This document shows, piece after piece, positions 25,386-35,309 of a stretch of DNA of 64,000 nucleotides. The notes beneath the pieces were generated by a model. It was not told the DNA's origin. It saw only the letters and a list, made by a program, of their open reading frames with translations, and made no database searches. Origin of the DNA: JAHFUS01 sp035689115. Its GTDB lineage: Bacteria; Actinomycetota; Acidimicrobiia; Acidimicrobiales; GCA-2861595. The stretch is from assembly GCA_035689115.1 (NCBI GenBank), contig DASSMA010000064.1:248001-312000 (forward strand). Reading direction: 5' to 3'. Made by a program: the position numbers and the translations under genes. The number at the start of each line of letters is the position of its first letter. The stretch's first letter is position 1.

Positions 25386-25892
25386 ATGATGCCCGACGAC
25401 GACCAGACCGACGACGTCGCTGCGGCCCCGCCCGCTCCGGTGGACGAGGCCATCGTGCTGGCCGCGGGGGAGGACGGCGAACCCAACGAGACGGTCGAGC
25501 ACCCCGCCAAGGTGATGCGGATCGCCTCGATGATCAAGACGCTGCTCGAGGAGGTCCGCCAGGCGCCGCTCGACGAGCCGGGGCGGGCCCGCCTCCGCGA
25601 GATCTACAAGACGTCGGTGGAGGAACTGGCCACCAGCATGTCGTCCGACCTCCAGGACGAGCTGGCCCGGGTCACCCTGCCCTTCGCCGAGACGGAGACG
25701 CCCACCGAGCCGGAGCTGCGCATCGCCCAGGCCCAGCTGGTCGGGTGGCTGGACGGGCTCTTCCACGGCATCCAGGCCACCGTGTTCGCCCAGCAGATGG
25801 CGGCCCGGGCCCAGATCGACGACCGGCGGGGGCTCCCAGCGGGCGCCGACCGCCGCATGTCCGGGAACCTGCGCCCGCCCGGGTACCTCTAG
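25386..25892 (+). CDS. bpa: ATP-independent bacterial proteasome activator Bpa/PafE
   Basis: 168 residues. The helical core HPAKVMRIASMIKTLLEEVR ... DELARVTLPF ... ELRIAQAQLVGWLDGLFHGI ... QMAARAQ matches Bpa (DUF2587). The protein ends PPGYL, resembling the C-terminal tyrosine-leucine tail with which Bpa docks into the proteasome alpha ring. The gene implies a 20S proteasome elsewhere in the genome, which among bacteria is largely an actinobacterial trait. Two ATGs (25386, 25389) are possible. Confidence 0.9.
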   Translation: MMPDDDQTDDVAAAPPAPVDEAIVLAAGEDGEPNETVEHPAKVMRIASMIKTLLEEVRQAPLDEPGRARLREIYKTSVEELATSMSSDLQDELARVTLPFAETETPTEPELRIAQAQLVGWLDGLFHGIQATVFAQQMAARAQIDDRRGLPAGADRRMSGNLRPPGYL

Positions 25893-25919
25893 GGCCTTTC
25901 CCCCGGGGCGGCACGGGGG

Positions 25920-25968
25920 TAAGGTCGGAGAATCACACGTCTGTAGTTCTCCACAGGGGTTGTGGAGA
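25920..25968 (+). promoter_or_regulatory. dnaE promoter and DnaA-box-like palindrome
   Basis: TAAGGT (25920-25925) is a TANNNT box. About 22 bases later comes a perfect 8-bp inverted repeat, TCTCCACA (25948-25955) and TGTGGAGA (25961-25968). With the base before it, the left arm reads TTCTCCACA, one base off the DnaA box TT(A/G)TCCACA. The right arm is the same core in inverse orientation. It could be an autoregulatory or DnaA-linked site for dnaE; this is inference. Confidence 0.4.
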
Positions 25969-25991
25969 GCCTGAGGAAAGCGGAGCGGTCC

Positions 25992-28900
25992 GTGGCGGCC
26001 TCGTTCTCTCATCTCCACGTGCACACCGAGTTCTCCATGCTCGACGGAGCGGCACGGGTGAAGGAGGTGATCGCCGCCGCCGCAGCCGACGGCCAACCGG
26101 CCATCGGCATCACCGACCACGGCAACATGTACGGCGTCCTCGACTTCTACAAGGCGGCGCGGGCCGCCGGCGTCACGCCGGTGATCGGCACCGAGGCCTA
26201 CATGGCCGGCGAGAGCCGCCACGAGCGGCCGGTGCGCCGGGGCCGGGTCGACGACGGCGGCGGCGAGGACGGCGAGGGCGACAAGCTCTACTACCACCTC
26301 ACCCTGCTGGCCGAGACCACCCAGGGCTACCGGAACCTCCTGAAGCTCTCCAGCGCCGCCTACCTCGAGGGGTACTACTACAAGCCCCGCCTCGACTGGG
26401 AGCTGCTGGAGCAGTACCACGAGGGCGTCGTCGCCACCACCGGCTGCCTCGGCGGCGTCGTCCTCCAGGCCCTGCTGCGGGGCGACTTCGAGGGGGCCAA
26501 GAAGCTGGCCGGCCGCCTCCAGGACATCTTCGGCCGCGACGGCCTGTTCGTCGAGGTCCAGGACCACGGGCTGGCCAAGCAGCACAAGACCAACCCGCAG
26601 CTGGTCGAGATCGCCCGGGCCATCGGCGCTCCGCTGCTGGCCACCAACGACAGCCACTACACCCGCCGGGAGGATGCCGTCGCCCACGACGCCCTCCTCT
26701 GCGTGCAGACGGGTGCCACCCTCGCCGACGAGAACCGCTTCAAGTTCGACGGCGACGAGCACTACCTGAAGACGGCGGCCGAGATGCGGTCGCTGTTCGC
26801 CGAGGTCCCCGAGGCGTGCGACAACACCCTGCTCATCGCCGAGCGGGCCCGGGTGGAGATCGAGTTCGGCAACCCCCGGCTGCCCCGCTTCCCCCTGCCG
26901 GAGGGCTTCGACGGCGACGACGCCTACCTGCGCCACCTGGCCCTCGCCGGCGCCCGGGAGCGCTACGGGAGCGAGCTGCCGGCGGCGGTGGTGGAGCGGC
27001 TGGAGTACGAGCTGAACGTCATCTCGGAGATGGGCTTCTCGGCGTACTTCCTCGTCGTCTGGGACCTGATCCGCCACGCCAAGGACCGGGGCATCCGGGT
27101 GGGGCCGGGCCGGGGGTCGGCGGCCGGCTGCTGCGTGGCGTACTGCCTGCGCATCGTCGACCTCGACCCCATCCGCTACGACCTGCTGTTCGAGCGCTTC
27201 CTCAACCCGGGCCGCAAGCAGATGCCCGACATCGACATGGACTTCGACGAGCGCTACCGCGGCGAGATGATCCGCTACGCGGCCGAGCGCTACGGGTCCG
27301 ACCACGTCGCCAACGTCGTCACCTTCTCCACCATCAAGGCCCGGGCCGCGGTGCGCGACGCCGCCCGCGTCCTCGGCTACCCCTACGCGGTGGGCGACAA
27401 GGTGGCCAAGGCCATGCCGCCGCTCATCATGGGCCGCGACACGCCGCTCGGCGCCTGCCTGGAGCCCGACCCCAAGTACGCCGACGGCTACAAGATGGCG
27501 GCCGACCTGCGGGCCATGTACGACGCCGACCCCGACGCCCGCAAGGTGATCGACGTGGCCAAGGGGCTGGAGGGACTGCGCCGCCAGGACGGCATCCACG
27601 CCGCCGCCGTGGTCATCACCGACGAGGCCCTCACCGAGTACCTGCCCATCCAGCGCAAGCCCGACCCCGGCGGCGACCCGGCCGACGCGCCCATCGTCAC
27701 CCAGTACGAGATGCACGGGGTCGAGGAGCTGGGCCTTTTGAAGATGGACTTCCTCGGGCTGCGCAACCTGAGCGTCATCGAGCGCACCCTCGACATCATC
27801 GAGGAGGCCACCGGCACCCGGCCCGACATCGACGGCGTCCCCCTCGACGACGAGCCCACCCTGGAGCTGCTCCGGCTGGGCCGCTCCATCGGCGTGTTCC
27901 AGCTGGAGGGCGGCCCCATGCGCACGCTGATGCGGTCGCTGGCGCCCACCAGCTTCGACGACGTGGCCGCCCTGGTCGCCCTCTACCGGCCCGGCCCGAT
28001 GGCGGCCAACATGCACAACGACTACGCCGACCGCAAGAACGGCCGCAAGCCGGTCACCTGCCTGCACCCCGAGCTCGAGGAGATGCTGGCCGACACCCAG
28101 GGCCTGATGATCTACCAGGAGCAGGTCATGCGGGTGGCCCAGCGCTTCGCCGGCTACTCGCTGGAGGAGGCCGACAACCTCCGCAAGGCGTGCGGCAAGA
28201 AGATCCGCGAGCTCATCGCCAAGGAGCGGGTGAAGTTCGTGGAGGGGTGCGACCGCACGGGCTACGGCGCCGCCCTCGGCACCAAGCTGTTCGACGTCAT
28301 CGAGCCGTTCGCCGACTACGCCTTCAACAAGAGCCACTCCTACGGCTACGGGCTGGTGGCCTACCAGACGGCCTGGCTGAAGGCCCACCACCCGGTCGCC
28401 TACCTGGCCGCCCTCCTCACGTCGGTGAAGGACGACAAGGACAAGACGGCGGTGTACCTGGCCGAGTGCCGGGCCATGGGCATCACCGTGCTGGTGCCCG
28501 ACGTCAACGTGTCGGAGTCCGACTTCAGCGCCAAGGGCGACACCGTCCCGTTCGGGCTGTCGGCGGTGCGCAACGTGGGCGAGAGCCTGGTCGAGCGCAT
28601 CGTCGTCGAGCGGTCGGCCAACGGGGCGTTCGTCGACTTCTACGACTTCTGCGAGCGGGTCGACCCCGTGGTGCTCAACAAGCGCACCGTGGAGTCGCTG
28701 ATCAAGGCCGGCGCGTTCGACTCCATGGGCCACCCGCGCAAGGGGCTGTGCCTGGTGTTCGAGCAGGTCATCGACCGCACCCTGGCCCGCCGGCGCGAGC
28801 GCGACCTCGGCGTCATGAGCCTGTTCTCGGTCGACGCCGGCGCCGGCGAACCGCCGGCGTTCGACGACACCAGGCTCTCCATCCCCGACACCGAGTTCGA

Positions 28901-29513
28901 CAAGTCGCAGCGGCTGGCCTTCGAGAAGGAGATGCTCGGGCTGTACGTGAGCGACCACCCCCTGCTGGGTGTGGAGGCGGGGCTGCGCCGGCACGCCGAG
29001 GCCACCATCGCCGAGGTGCGCGAGCTCCGCGACGGCGACATCCGCAAGGTGGGCGGCGTCATCACCGGGCTCAACCGCAAGTACACGAAGAAGGGCGACC
29101 TCATGGCCACCTTCTTCCTCGAGGACCTCGAGTCCGCCATCGAGTGCTGGGTGTTCCCCCGCACGATGCACGAGCTGGGCCACCTGCTCGAGGACGACGC
29201 CATCGTGTGCGTGAAGGGCCGCCTCGACACCCGCGACGACCAGCCCAAGCTCACCGTGCTGGAGCTCACCAGGCCCGAGCTGTCGGCCAGCGGCCATCCC
29301 GAGCTGCGCATCGCCCTGCCCGTGCACTCGCTCAGCGAGGAGCGGGTCACCAGGCTGAAGCAGCTCCTGGTCGACCACCCGGGGCCGTCGCCGGTGTTCC
29401 TCCACGTGGGCGACAAGGTGCTGCGGCTGGCCGACGACTTCCGCGTCGACAGCGGCAACGGGCTGGTGGCCGAGATCCGGGTGCTCCTCGGCCCCAATGC
29501 AGTGGTCGCCTGA
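25992..29513 (+). CDS. dnaE: DNA polymerase III alpha subunit DnaE
   Basis: 1173 residues from GTG 25992; GTG 25962 would add ten residues that overlap a palindrome. The PHP domain starts SFSHLHVHTEFSMLDGAARV and keeps its metal ligands (ITDHGNMYG). The polymerase active site is PDIDMDFDERYRGEM (about 412). KKIRELIAKERVKF, FNKSHSYGYG, an HhH region and the C-terminal OB fold (RKVGGVITGLNRKYTKKGDLM) follow in normal order. It is the replicative polymerase of the DnaE1 type. No neighbour belongs to the replisome. Confidence 0.97.
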   Translation: MAASFSHLHVHTEFSMLDGAARVKEVIAAAAADGQPAIGITDHGNMYGVLDFYKAARAAGVTPVIGTEAYMAGESRHERPVRRGRVDDGGGEDGEGDKLYYHLTLLAETTQGYRNLLKLSSAAYLEGYYYKPRLDWELLEQYHEGVVATTGCLGGVVLQALLRGDFEGAKKLAGRLQDIFGRDGLFVEVQDHGLAKQHKTNPQLVEIARAIGAPLLATNDSHYTRREDAVAHDALLCVQTGATLADENRFKFDGDEHYLKTAAEMRSLFAEVPEACDNTLLIAERARVEIEFGNPRLPRFPLPEGFDGDDAYLRHLALAGARERYGSELPAAVVERLEYELNVISEMGFSAYFLVVWDLIRHAKDRGIRVGPGRGSAAGCCVAYCLRIVDLDPIRYDLLFERFLNPGRKQMPDIDMDFDERYRGEMIRYAAERYGSDHVANVVTFSTIKARAAVRDAARVLGYPYAVGDKVAKAMPPLIMGRDTPLGACLEPDPKYADGYKMAADLRAMYDADPDARKVIDVAKGLEGLRRQDGIHAAAVVITDEALTEYLPIQRKPDPGGDPADAPIVTQYEMHGVEELGLLKMDFLGLRNLSVIERTLDIIEEATGTRPDIDGVPLDDEPTLELLRLGRSIGVFQLEGGPMRTLMRSLAPTSFDDVAALVALYRPGPMAANMHNDYADRKNGRKPVTCLHPELEEMLADTQGLMIYQEQVMRVAQRFAGYSLEEADNLRKACGKKIRELIAKERVKFVEGCDRTGYGAALGTKLFDVIEPFADYAFNKSHSYGYGLVAYQTAWLKAHHPVAYLAALLTSVKDDKDKTAVYLAECRAMGITVLVPDVNVSESDFSAKGDTVPFGLSAVRNVGESLVERIVVERSANGAFVDFYDFCERVDPVVLNKRTVESLIKAGAFDSMGHPRKGLCLVFEQVIDRTLARRRERDLGVMSLFSVDAGAGEPPAFDDTRLSIPDTEFDKSQRLAFEKEMLGLYVSDHPLLGVEAGLRRHAEATIAEVRELRDGDIRKVGGVITGLNRKYTKKGDLMATFFLEDLESAIECWVFPRTMHELGHLLEDDAIVCVKGRLDTRDDQPKLTVLELTRPELSASGHPELRIALPVHSLSEERVTRLKQLLVDHPGPSPVFLHVGDKVLRLADDFRVDSGNGLVAEIRVLLGPNAVVA

Positions 29514-29601
29514 CCACTCCCTGTCCCCGGTGTACTCGGCAATCCGAGCGACGAACTAGGCTGGGCGGTCGAAGGCCGAGTTTTACGGGAGATTGCGCAG
29601 C

Positions 29602-30276
29602 ATGGCGATCCACGTCGACACCAAGGACTGCACGGCACTCGGTGACGCCGAGATGGCGGAAATGGCCGACATCTGCGCCGAGGGACCGGCTCACTACGAC
29701 GTGGGCCTGCTGTCCAAGCAGCGTGAGGAGTGGGTGCTCATCACCCAGGCCCACGACAACGACAAGCTGTGCGGCTTCTCGTTCTGCACCCTCGAGCGCA
29801 TCGGCGGCACCCCGTGCCTGCTCATCGGCCTGGCGTCGGTGAAGCGCAACGCCAAGCGGTCGTCGGTGCTCAAGGCGATGATGGCCGACCAGTACCGCCG
29901 GGCCCTGCTGGCCTTTCCCGACGAGGACGTGCTCATCGGCACCAAGTTCGTCGACGCCGCCGGCTTCGAGTCCTTCAAGGGCCTGGAGGACGTCGTCCCC
30001 CGCCCCGGCCACAAGGCCACCGGCGAGGAGCGGGCCTGGGGCCGGCGCCTGGCCAAGCGCTTCGGTGCCGAGGGCCGCATCGACGACCGCACCTTCGTGG
30101 TCACCGGCGACGGCAACACCTGCGGCGTCCTCGACCACGAGGCCCTGAAGGCCGACTCGATCGCCCCCGACGTGGCCGCCTTCCTCGCCCCCCTCGACCG
30201 CGAGCGGGGCGACTACCTCATCGCCTTCGGCTGGGCCATGGCCGAGGACCTGGTCGCCGGCAAGATCGGCCGCTAG
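29602..30276 (+). CDS. Conserved-looking protein of unknown function
   Basis: 224 residues from ATG 29602, with GGGAGA upstream; a TAGGCT box lies at 29557-29562. I do not recognise the family. The middle, LCGFSFCTLERIGGTPCLLIGLASVKR with KAMMADQYRRALLAFPDEDVL, has the strand-helix rhythm of a GNAT acetyltransferase, including a possible phosphate-binding KRNAKRSS loop, but this is a weak guess. No signal peptide or membrane segment is seen. The stop lies two bases before a 51-bp palindrome. Confidence 0.6.
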   Translation: MAIHVDTKDCTALGDAEMAEMADICAEGPAHYDVGLLSKQREEWVLITQAHDNDKLCGFSFCTLERIGGTPCLLIGLASVKRNAKRSSVLKAMMADQYRRALLAFPDEDVLIGTKFVDAAGFESFKGLEDVVPRPGHKATGEERAWGRRLAKRFGAEGRIDDRTFVVTGDGNTCGVLDHEALKADSIAPDVAAFLAPLDRERGDYLIAFGWAMAEDLVAGKIGR

Positions 30277-30278
30277 CC

Positions 30279-30329
30279 GCACTGACATGCAAACCGCGGT
30301 GGAATTCACCGCGGATCGCATGCCAGTCC
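30279..30329. repeat. 51-bp palindrome, left copy
   Basis: Arms ACTGACATGC (30281-30290) and GCATGCCAGT (30318-30327) enclose CCGCGGTG-gaatt-CACCGCGG (30294-30314); the whole element is symmetric about 30304. It matches the right copy at 41 of 51 positions with no gap. It follows the stop of the preceding gene and contains the last codons and stop of the DUF559 gene, so it can also act as a terminator for both convergent genes. Confidence 0.85.
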
Positions 30330-31241
30330 GAGGGTCCGGCGGCGGGCGTCAGCCACCAGCCGGGCCGCCTCGGCCGGGTCGGCCCTGATCAGGTCCTCCG
30401 ACAGCGAGAGGACCCGAAAGCCGGCCGCTACCAGTTCAGCCGTGCGGCGCTTGTCGCGGCGGACGTCGGCCGGCGTTTCGTGGCACCAGCCGCCGTCGAC
30501 CTCGATCACCAGGCCGGCGTCTTCGTAGTAGAAGTCGACCTGGCCGGCCTGTGACCCGTCGCCCAGGGCGACCTGCCGCCGGGGTTCGGGGAGCCCGGCG
30601 TCGAGCAGGGCGCGCAGCAGGCGCGCCTCGAGCCCGCTGCCGAGCGCCGGCCGGCCGTAGTGCCGCTGGACCAGCCGCTTCACCACGCCGATGCCCGGCC
30701 GGCCGGTGGCATCGAGCTCGACGACCACCTCGGCGAGCCCGTCCCAGCGCATGCCACGCCGGAGGGCGGCGTGCAGAGCCACCTCCACCCGGTTGGGGTG
30801 CTCGGTGGCGGCCAGGTCGACGACGGTTCGGGCGAGGGTGGTGACGGGGATGCCCCGCTCGACCGCGCAGTGGTGGTCCGGGAGCACCCGGGACACGTGG
30901 AGGCGGGCAAGCCGGCTCCGCCTGGTCGTGACTCCTCGCCGCCGGCTCACGTGGAGCCGATCGAGCTTGAACCCCCGGAGCCCCCACACCGCCGCCGCGG
31001 CGGCGTGCGAGAGCACCCCTCCGGCGTCGAGCGCGGCCGCCATCGCCCGCTGCTCGGGCGTCCGGGGGGCGCCCACCAGACGCAGCACCCGCCTGGTGAC
31101 GAGAACCCAGTCGGGCGAGCCCACGCGGTACCCGATCGCTTGGCGGTCGATCCCCTCGGCCAGCAACTGGTCCCGGCCGACGACGCCATGCTGACGTTCG
31201 GCGAGCAGCCGCATTCGGCGGTCCACCTCTCGAGCCTTCAT
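30306..31241 (-). CDS. AbiEi-antitoxin-domain protein fused to a DUF559 nuclease-like domain
   Basis: 311 residues, ATG 31241. The N-terminal winged-helix part (MRLLAERQHGVVGRDQLLAEGI ... about 9-70) resembles the AbiEi antitoxin N-terminal domain. The C-terminal part (about 205-300) is DUF559, related to Vsr/PD-(D/E)xK nucleases: GQVDFYYEDAGLVIEVDGG gives the D and ExD metal-site pattern. RRDKRRTAELVAAGFRVLSL follows as usual. Such two-domain proteins are common and scattered in actinobacteria, and their function is unknown. The gene sits alone, in opposite orientation to its left neighbour, exactly between two related 51-bp palindromes. Its last codons (CDPR and stop) are encoded in the left palindrome. 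It may be a mobile or defence-linked nuclease; this is inference. Confidence 0.8.
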   Translation of the reverse strand: MKAREVDRRMRLLAERQHGVVGRDQLLAEGIDRQAIGYRVGSPDWVLVTRRVLRLVGAPRTPEQRAMAAALDAGGVLSHAAAAAVWGLRGFKLDRLHVSRRRGVTTRRSRLARLHVSRVLPDHHCAVERGIPVTTLARTVVDLAATEHPNRVEVALHAALRRGMRWDGLAEVVVELDATGRPGIGVVKRLVQRHYGRPALGSGLEARLLRALLDAGLPEPRRQVALGDGSQAGQVDFYYEDAGLVIEVDGGWCHETPADVRRDKRRTAELVAAGFRVLSLSEDLIRADPAEAARLVADARRRTLGLACDPR

Positions 31242-31275
31242 GGCCGTCCAGCATGACCAGGGGGTGCGACAGCTT

Positions 31276-31326
31276 GGACTGACATGCAGATCGGGGTGAA
31301 GTTCGCCGCGAAACGCATGTCAGTCC
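31276..31326. repeat. 51-bp palindrome, right copy
   Basis: Perfect 12-bp arms GGACTGACATGC (31276-31287) and GCATGTCAGTCC (31315-31326) enclose a second stem CGGGGTGAA-g-TTCGCCGCG (31292-31310; seven of nine pairs). It is homologous to 30279-30329. It lies between the DUF559 start and the end of the next minus-strand gene, for which it could be a terminator. Confidence 0.85.
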
Positions 31327-31338
31327 GGCGGGGCGCGC

Positions 31339-31920
31339 TTAGAGGAGGCCGGCGACGACCTTGTAGCAGTAGCCCTGGCGGGGGGCCGAGAGCGTGATGA
31401 CCAGGCGGCGGGCGTGGCGGGGCGGTCCGTCCAGGGCCTGGGGGAGCAGGGGCAGAGTGTGCGGCACGTGGCGCCAGCGGAAGCGGCAGCGGCCGCCCGC
31501 GACCACGGGTGCCGGCGACGGGGCGACGACGGCGACGGAGGGCCGGGTGCCGTCGAGGGTCCAGTAGGGGATGGCGGGGCCGGCGAAGCCGAGGAGGTGC
31601 TCGCCGGCGGGGTGCAGCACCGGGCGCAGCAGCTTCTCGGCCCGCCGGCGGCTGGCCGGGCCGCGGGGCAGGGGCGGGCCGTCGAGCACCAGCTCGTCGG
31701 GGCGGGCGGGGTCGGTGTCGCCCTGGTCGCCGGCGACCACGGCCCGGGCCACCAGCATGGGCGCGAGCCCCTCGACCGGCTCGTCCCACCGGGCGCTGAA
31801 GAGGGCGCCGGTGTCGAGATGGATGGCCGCGCACCACCGCTGCCCGCCGGCGAGAAGGAGGACATCGACCTCCTCGCCGGCCAGGGAAGTTCGGCCAGCG
31901 ATGGTGACGGCCACGGGCAC
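31339..31920 (-). CDS. Hypothetical protein
   Basis: 193 residues from GTG 31920 (a TTG at 31923 is adjacent). I do not recognise the family. It is rich in Ala, Pro and Arg. It opens with VAVTIAGRTSLAGEEVDVLLLAGGQRWCAAIHLDTGALFSARWDE and has another core at RCRFRWRHVPHTLPLLPQAL. There is no signal peptide or membrane segment. It lies downstream of the yyaL-like gene on the same strand with a gap of 46 bp and may share its transcript. Codon bias fits a real gene. Confidence 0.55.
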   Translation of the reverse strand: MPVAVTIAGRTSLAGEEVDVLLLAGGQRWCAAIHLDTGALFSARWDEPVEGLAPMLVARAVVAGDQGDTDPARPDELVLDGPPLPRGPASRRRAEKLLRPVLHPAGEHLLGFAGPAIPYWTLDGTRPSVAVVAPSPAPVVAGGRCRFRWRHVPHTLPLLPQALDGPPRHARRLVITLSAPRQGYCYKVVAGLL

Positions 31921-31966
31921 CAATGCTGGACGGCGCGACGGCGCGAGTGGTGGATGGTGCCTGCTC

Positions 31967-33934
<1,968 letters not shown>

Positions 33935-33987
33935 CGTCCCGAGCCTAGGGGGCGGCCGTGGGCGCACCGGACCGGGTCGCGACATAG

Positions 33988-34749
33988 GTGCAGCGAAACA
34001 GTGGCGGACGGCACCGGTGGGGTGCTGCCGCGCTCGCCGCCGTGGTCCTGGGCGTTCTCCTGCCGCCCGATCCGGGCTCGGCGGTGCCGGCCGGCCTGGC
34101 CGGCACCAGACACCTCCCGGTGGCCGCCAGCTTCGAGTTCACGCCCTCGGGGGACAGCGAACGGCCGCCGGCCCGGCTCATCGTCCACGCCGTGCGCCGG
34201 GTGCCGGGCGGCACCGTCCTCTACTGGTCGCAGGGCTTCGTGGGCAGCCCGGTGTCGTTCGGCCGGGAAGGGGGTCTGTCGATGTCCGACCGTTGGCGGG
34301 CCACCGAGTCGTTCGCCGGCCCGGCGCTCATCGACACGGCCGGGGGAACGCCTCCACCACCCTGGTGGAGGAGGAGGGTGGCCGCTGCCTGTGCAGCCAC
34401 TCCGCCCCGGGCGACGCGGGCGTCATGTTCGTCTTCTACGACGTCAACGCGCCATCGGCCGCAACACCGTCGCCGACATGCCCGTCGGCGACGGGCCCCT
34501 GCCCCCGGCCGTCGACGCCTCCGAGGACATCGTCCTCGGCAAGGGATGGCCGGGGATCGACCCGGCGGCAGTCGCCGCCGCGCCCGGCAAGGACCGCTCG
34601 GTGTCGCCGAGGCGCCCGCGCAGGTCTCGCTGGAGCTGTCCACCGACGTGCTGTTCGCCGTCGACTCGGCGGCGCTCAACGCGGAGCAGAGCGGCCTCTA
34701 CCTGGGCGGCGTGGGTAGATCCCCGGCCTCCCGCCCATCACCGTTCCCG
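33988..34749 (+). pseudogene. Decayed copy of the OmpA-domain gene pair at 53302-55061
   Basis: Pieces of the downstream OmpA-type protein appear in three shifting frames. They are VPAGLAGTRHLPVAASFEF and RRVPGGTVLYWSQGF (33988 frame), TTLVEEEGGRCLCS and FVFYDVNAP (second frame, from about 34350), VADMPVGDGPLPPAVDASED and IVLGKGWPGIDPAA (third frame, about 34475), then APAQVSLELSTDVLFAVDSA (first frame, about 34615). Right after ALN the match jumps to the end of the second gene of that pair (GLY, then IPGLPPIT at about 34718), so about 850 bp have been lost. At least three indels and one large deletion make it non-functional. The start GTG and signal peptide remain. Confidence 0.85.
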
Positions 34750-35139
34750 TCACGAAGCGCTGGCGCGGGCTGCCGCCGTGCCGACGGCGACCCACAGGGC
34801 GGCGTCGACCACCATGGCCGCGACCGGCCACGGCACGACGAGCTGGGCGGCGTAGCCCTTCCCCTCCCATGTGAAGAGGTCGACGGCGTAGCCGAGGGCG
34901 AGGCCGGCGACGAGCGCCCCGAGCGGGAGCGAGCGCCCGAAGCGGCGCGACGCCAGGAGCAGGACGGCGGTGACGGCGGCGGTGCGGCCCCAGAGGGCGA
35001 ACGGGATCGACAGGGCCTCGATGGCGATGATGTCGACGACCATGGTGGCGGCGAAGGCGAGCGCCCCCGTGGCCAGGCCGAAGCGGACGACGGCGCCGGC
35101 GGTGGGCCGGGCCAGGGGGGTGATGGTCGCCTCCGGCAT
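34750..35139 (-). CDS. Small integral membrane protein, unknown function
   Basis: 129 residues from ATG 35139, with a GGAAAGGA ribosome-binding site. Four hydrophobic segments are visible (about 17-38, 43-60, 68-85 and 100-120). The segment VVDIIAIEALSIPFALWG follows the first helix. I do not recognise the family. It stands alone, head-to-head with the SWIM operon, with a 170-bp divergent promoter region between them, and it ends where the decayed OmpA copy ends. Confidence 0.65.
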   Translation of the reverse strand: MPEATITPLARPTAGAVVRFGLATGALAFAATMVVDIIAIEALSIPFALWGRTAAVTAVLLLASRRFGRSLPLGALVAGLALGYAVDLFTWEGKGYAAQLVVPWPVAAMVVDAALWVAVGTAAARASAS

Positions 35140-35309
35140 CGCTGGTCCTTTCCGGTCGGGGCTGGCTCTGAGTCGACCATGCGCAGGCACGAGGGCGCAC
35201 GGGTCCGGGGTCCCGAGCCACTGGGGCCGGCGGCCCGATTGGCGGGCCCGGCGTGACGGGCGTCACACTGCGAGGGCACCGGCCGAAGGGCGGATACGGT
35301 ACGGCGGGC

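Noticed and set aside
25320..29405. 1361-codon frame antisense to dnaE
   Set aside because: Same reason: shadow of a well-supported gene.
30279..31326. Classical insertion sequence explanation for the DUF559 element
   Set aside because: No target-site duplication is visible outside the palindromes and the protein lacks a DDE or HUH transposase motif.
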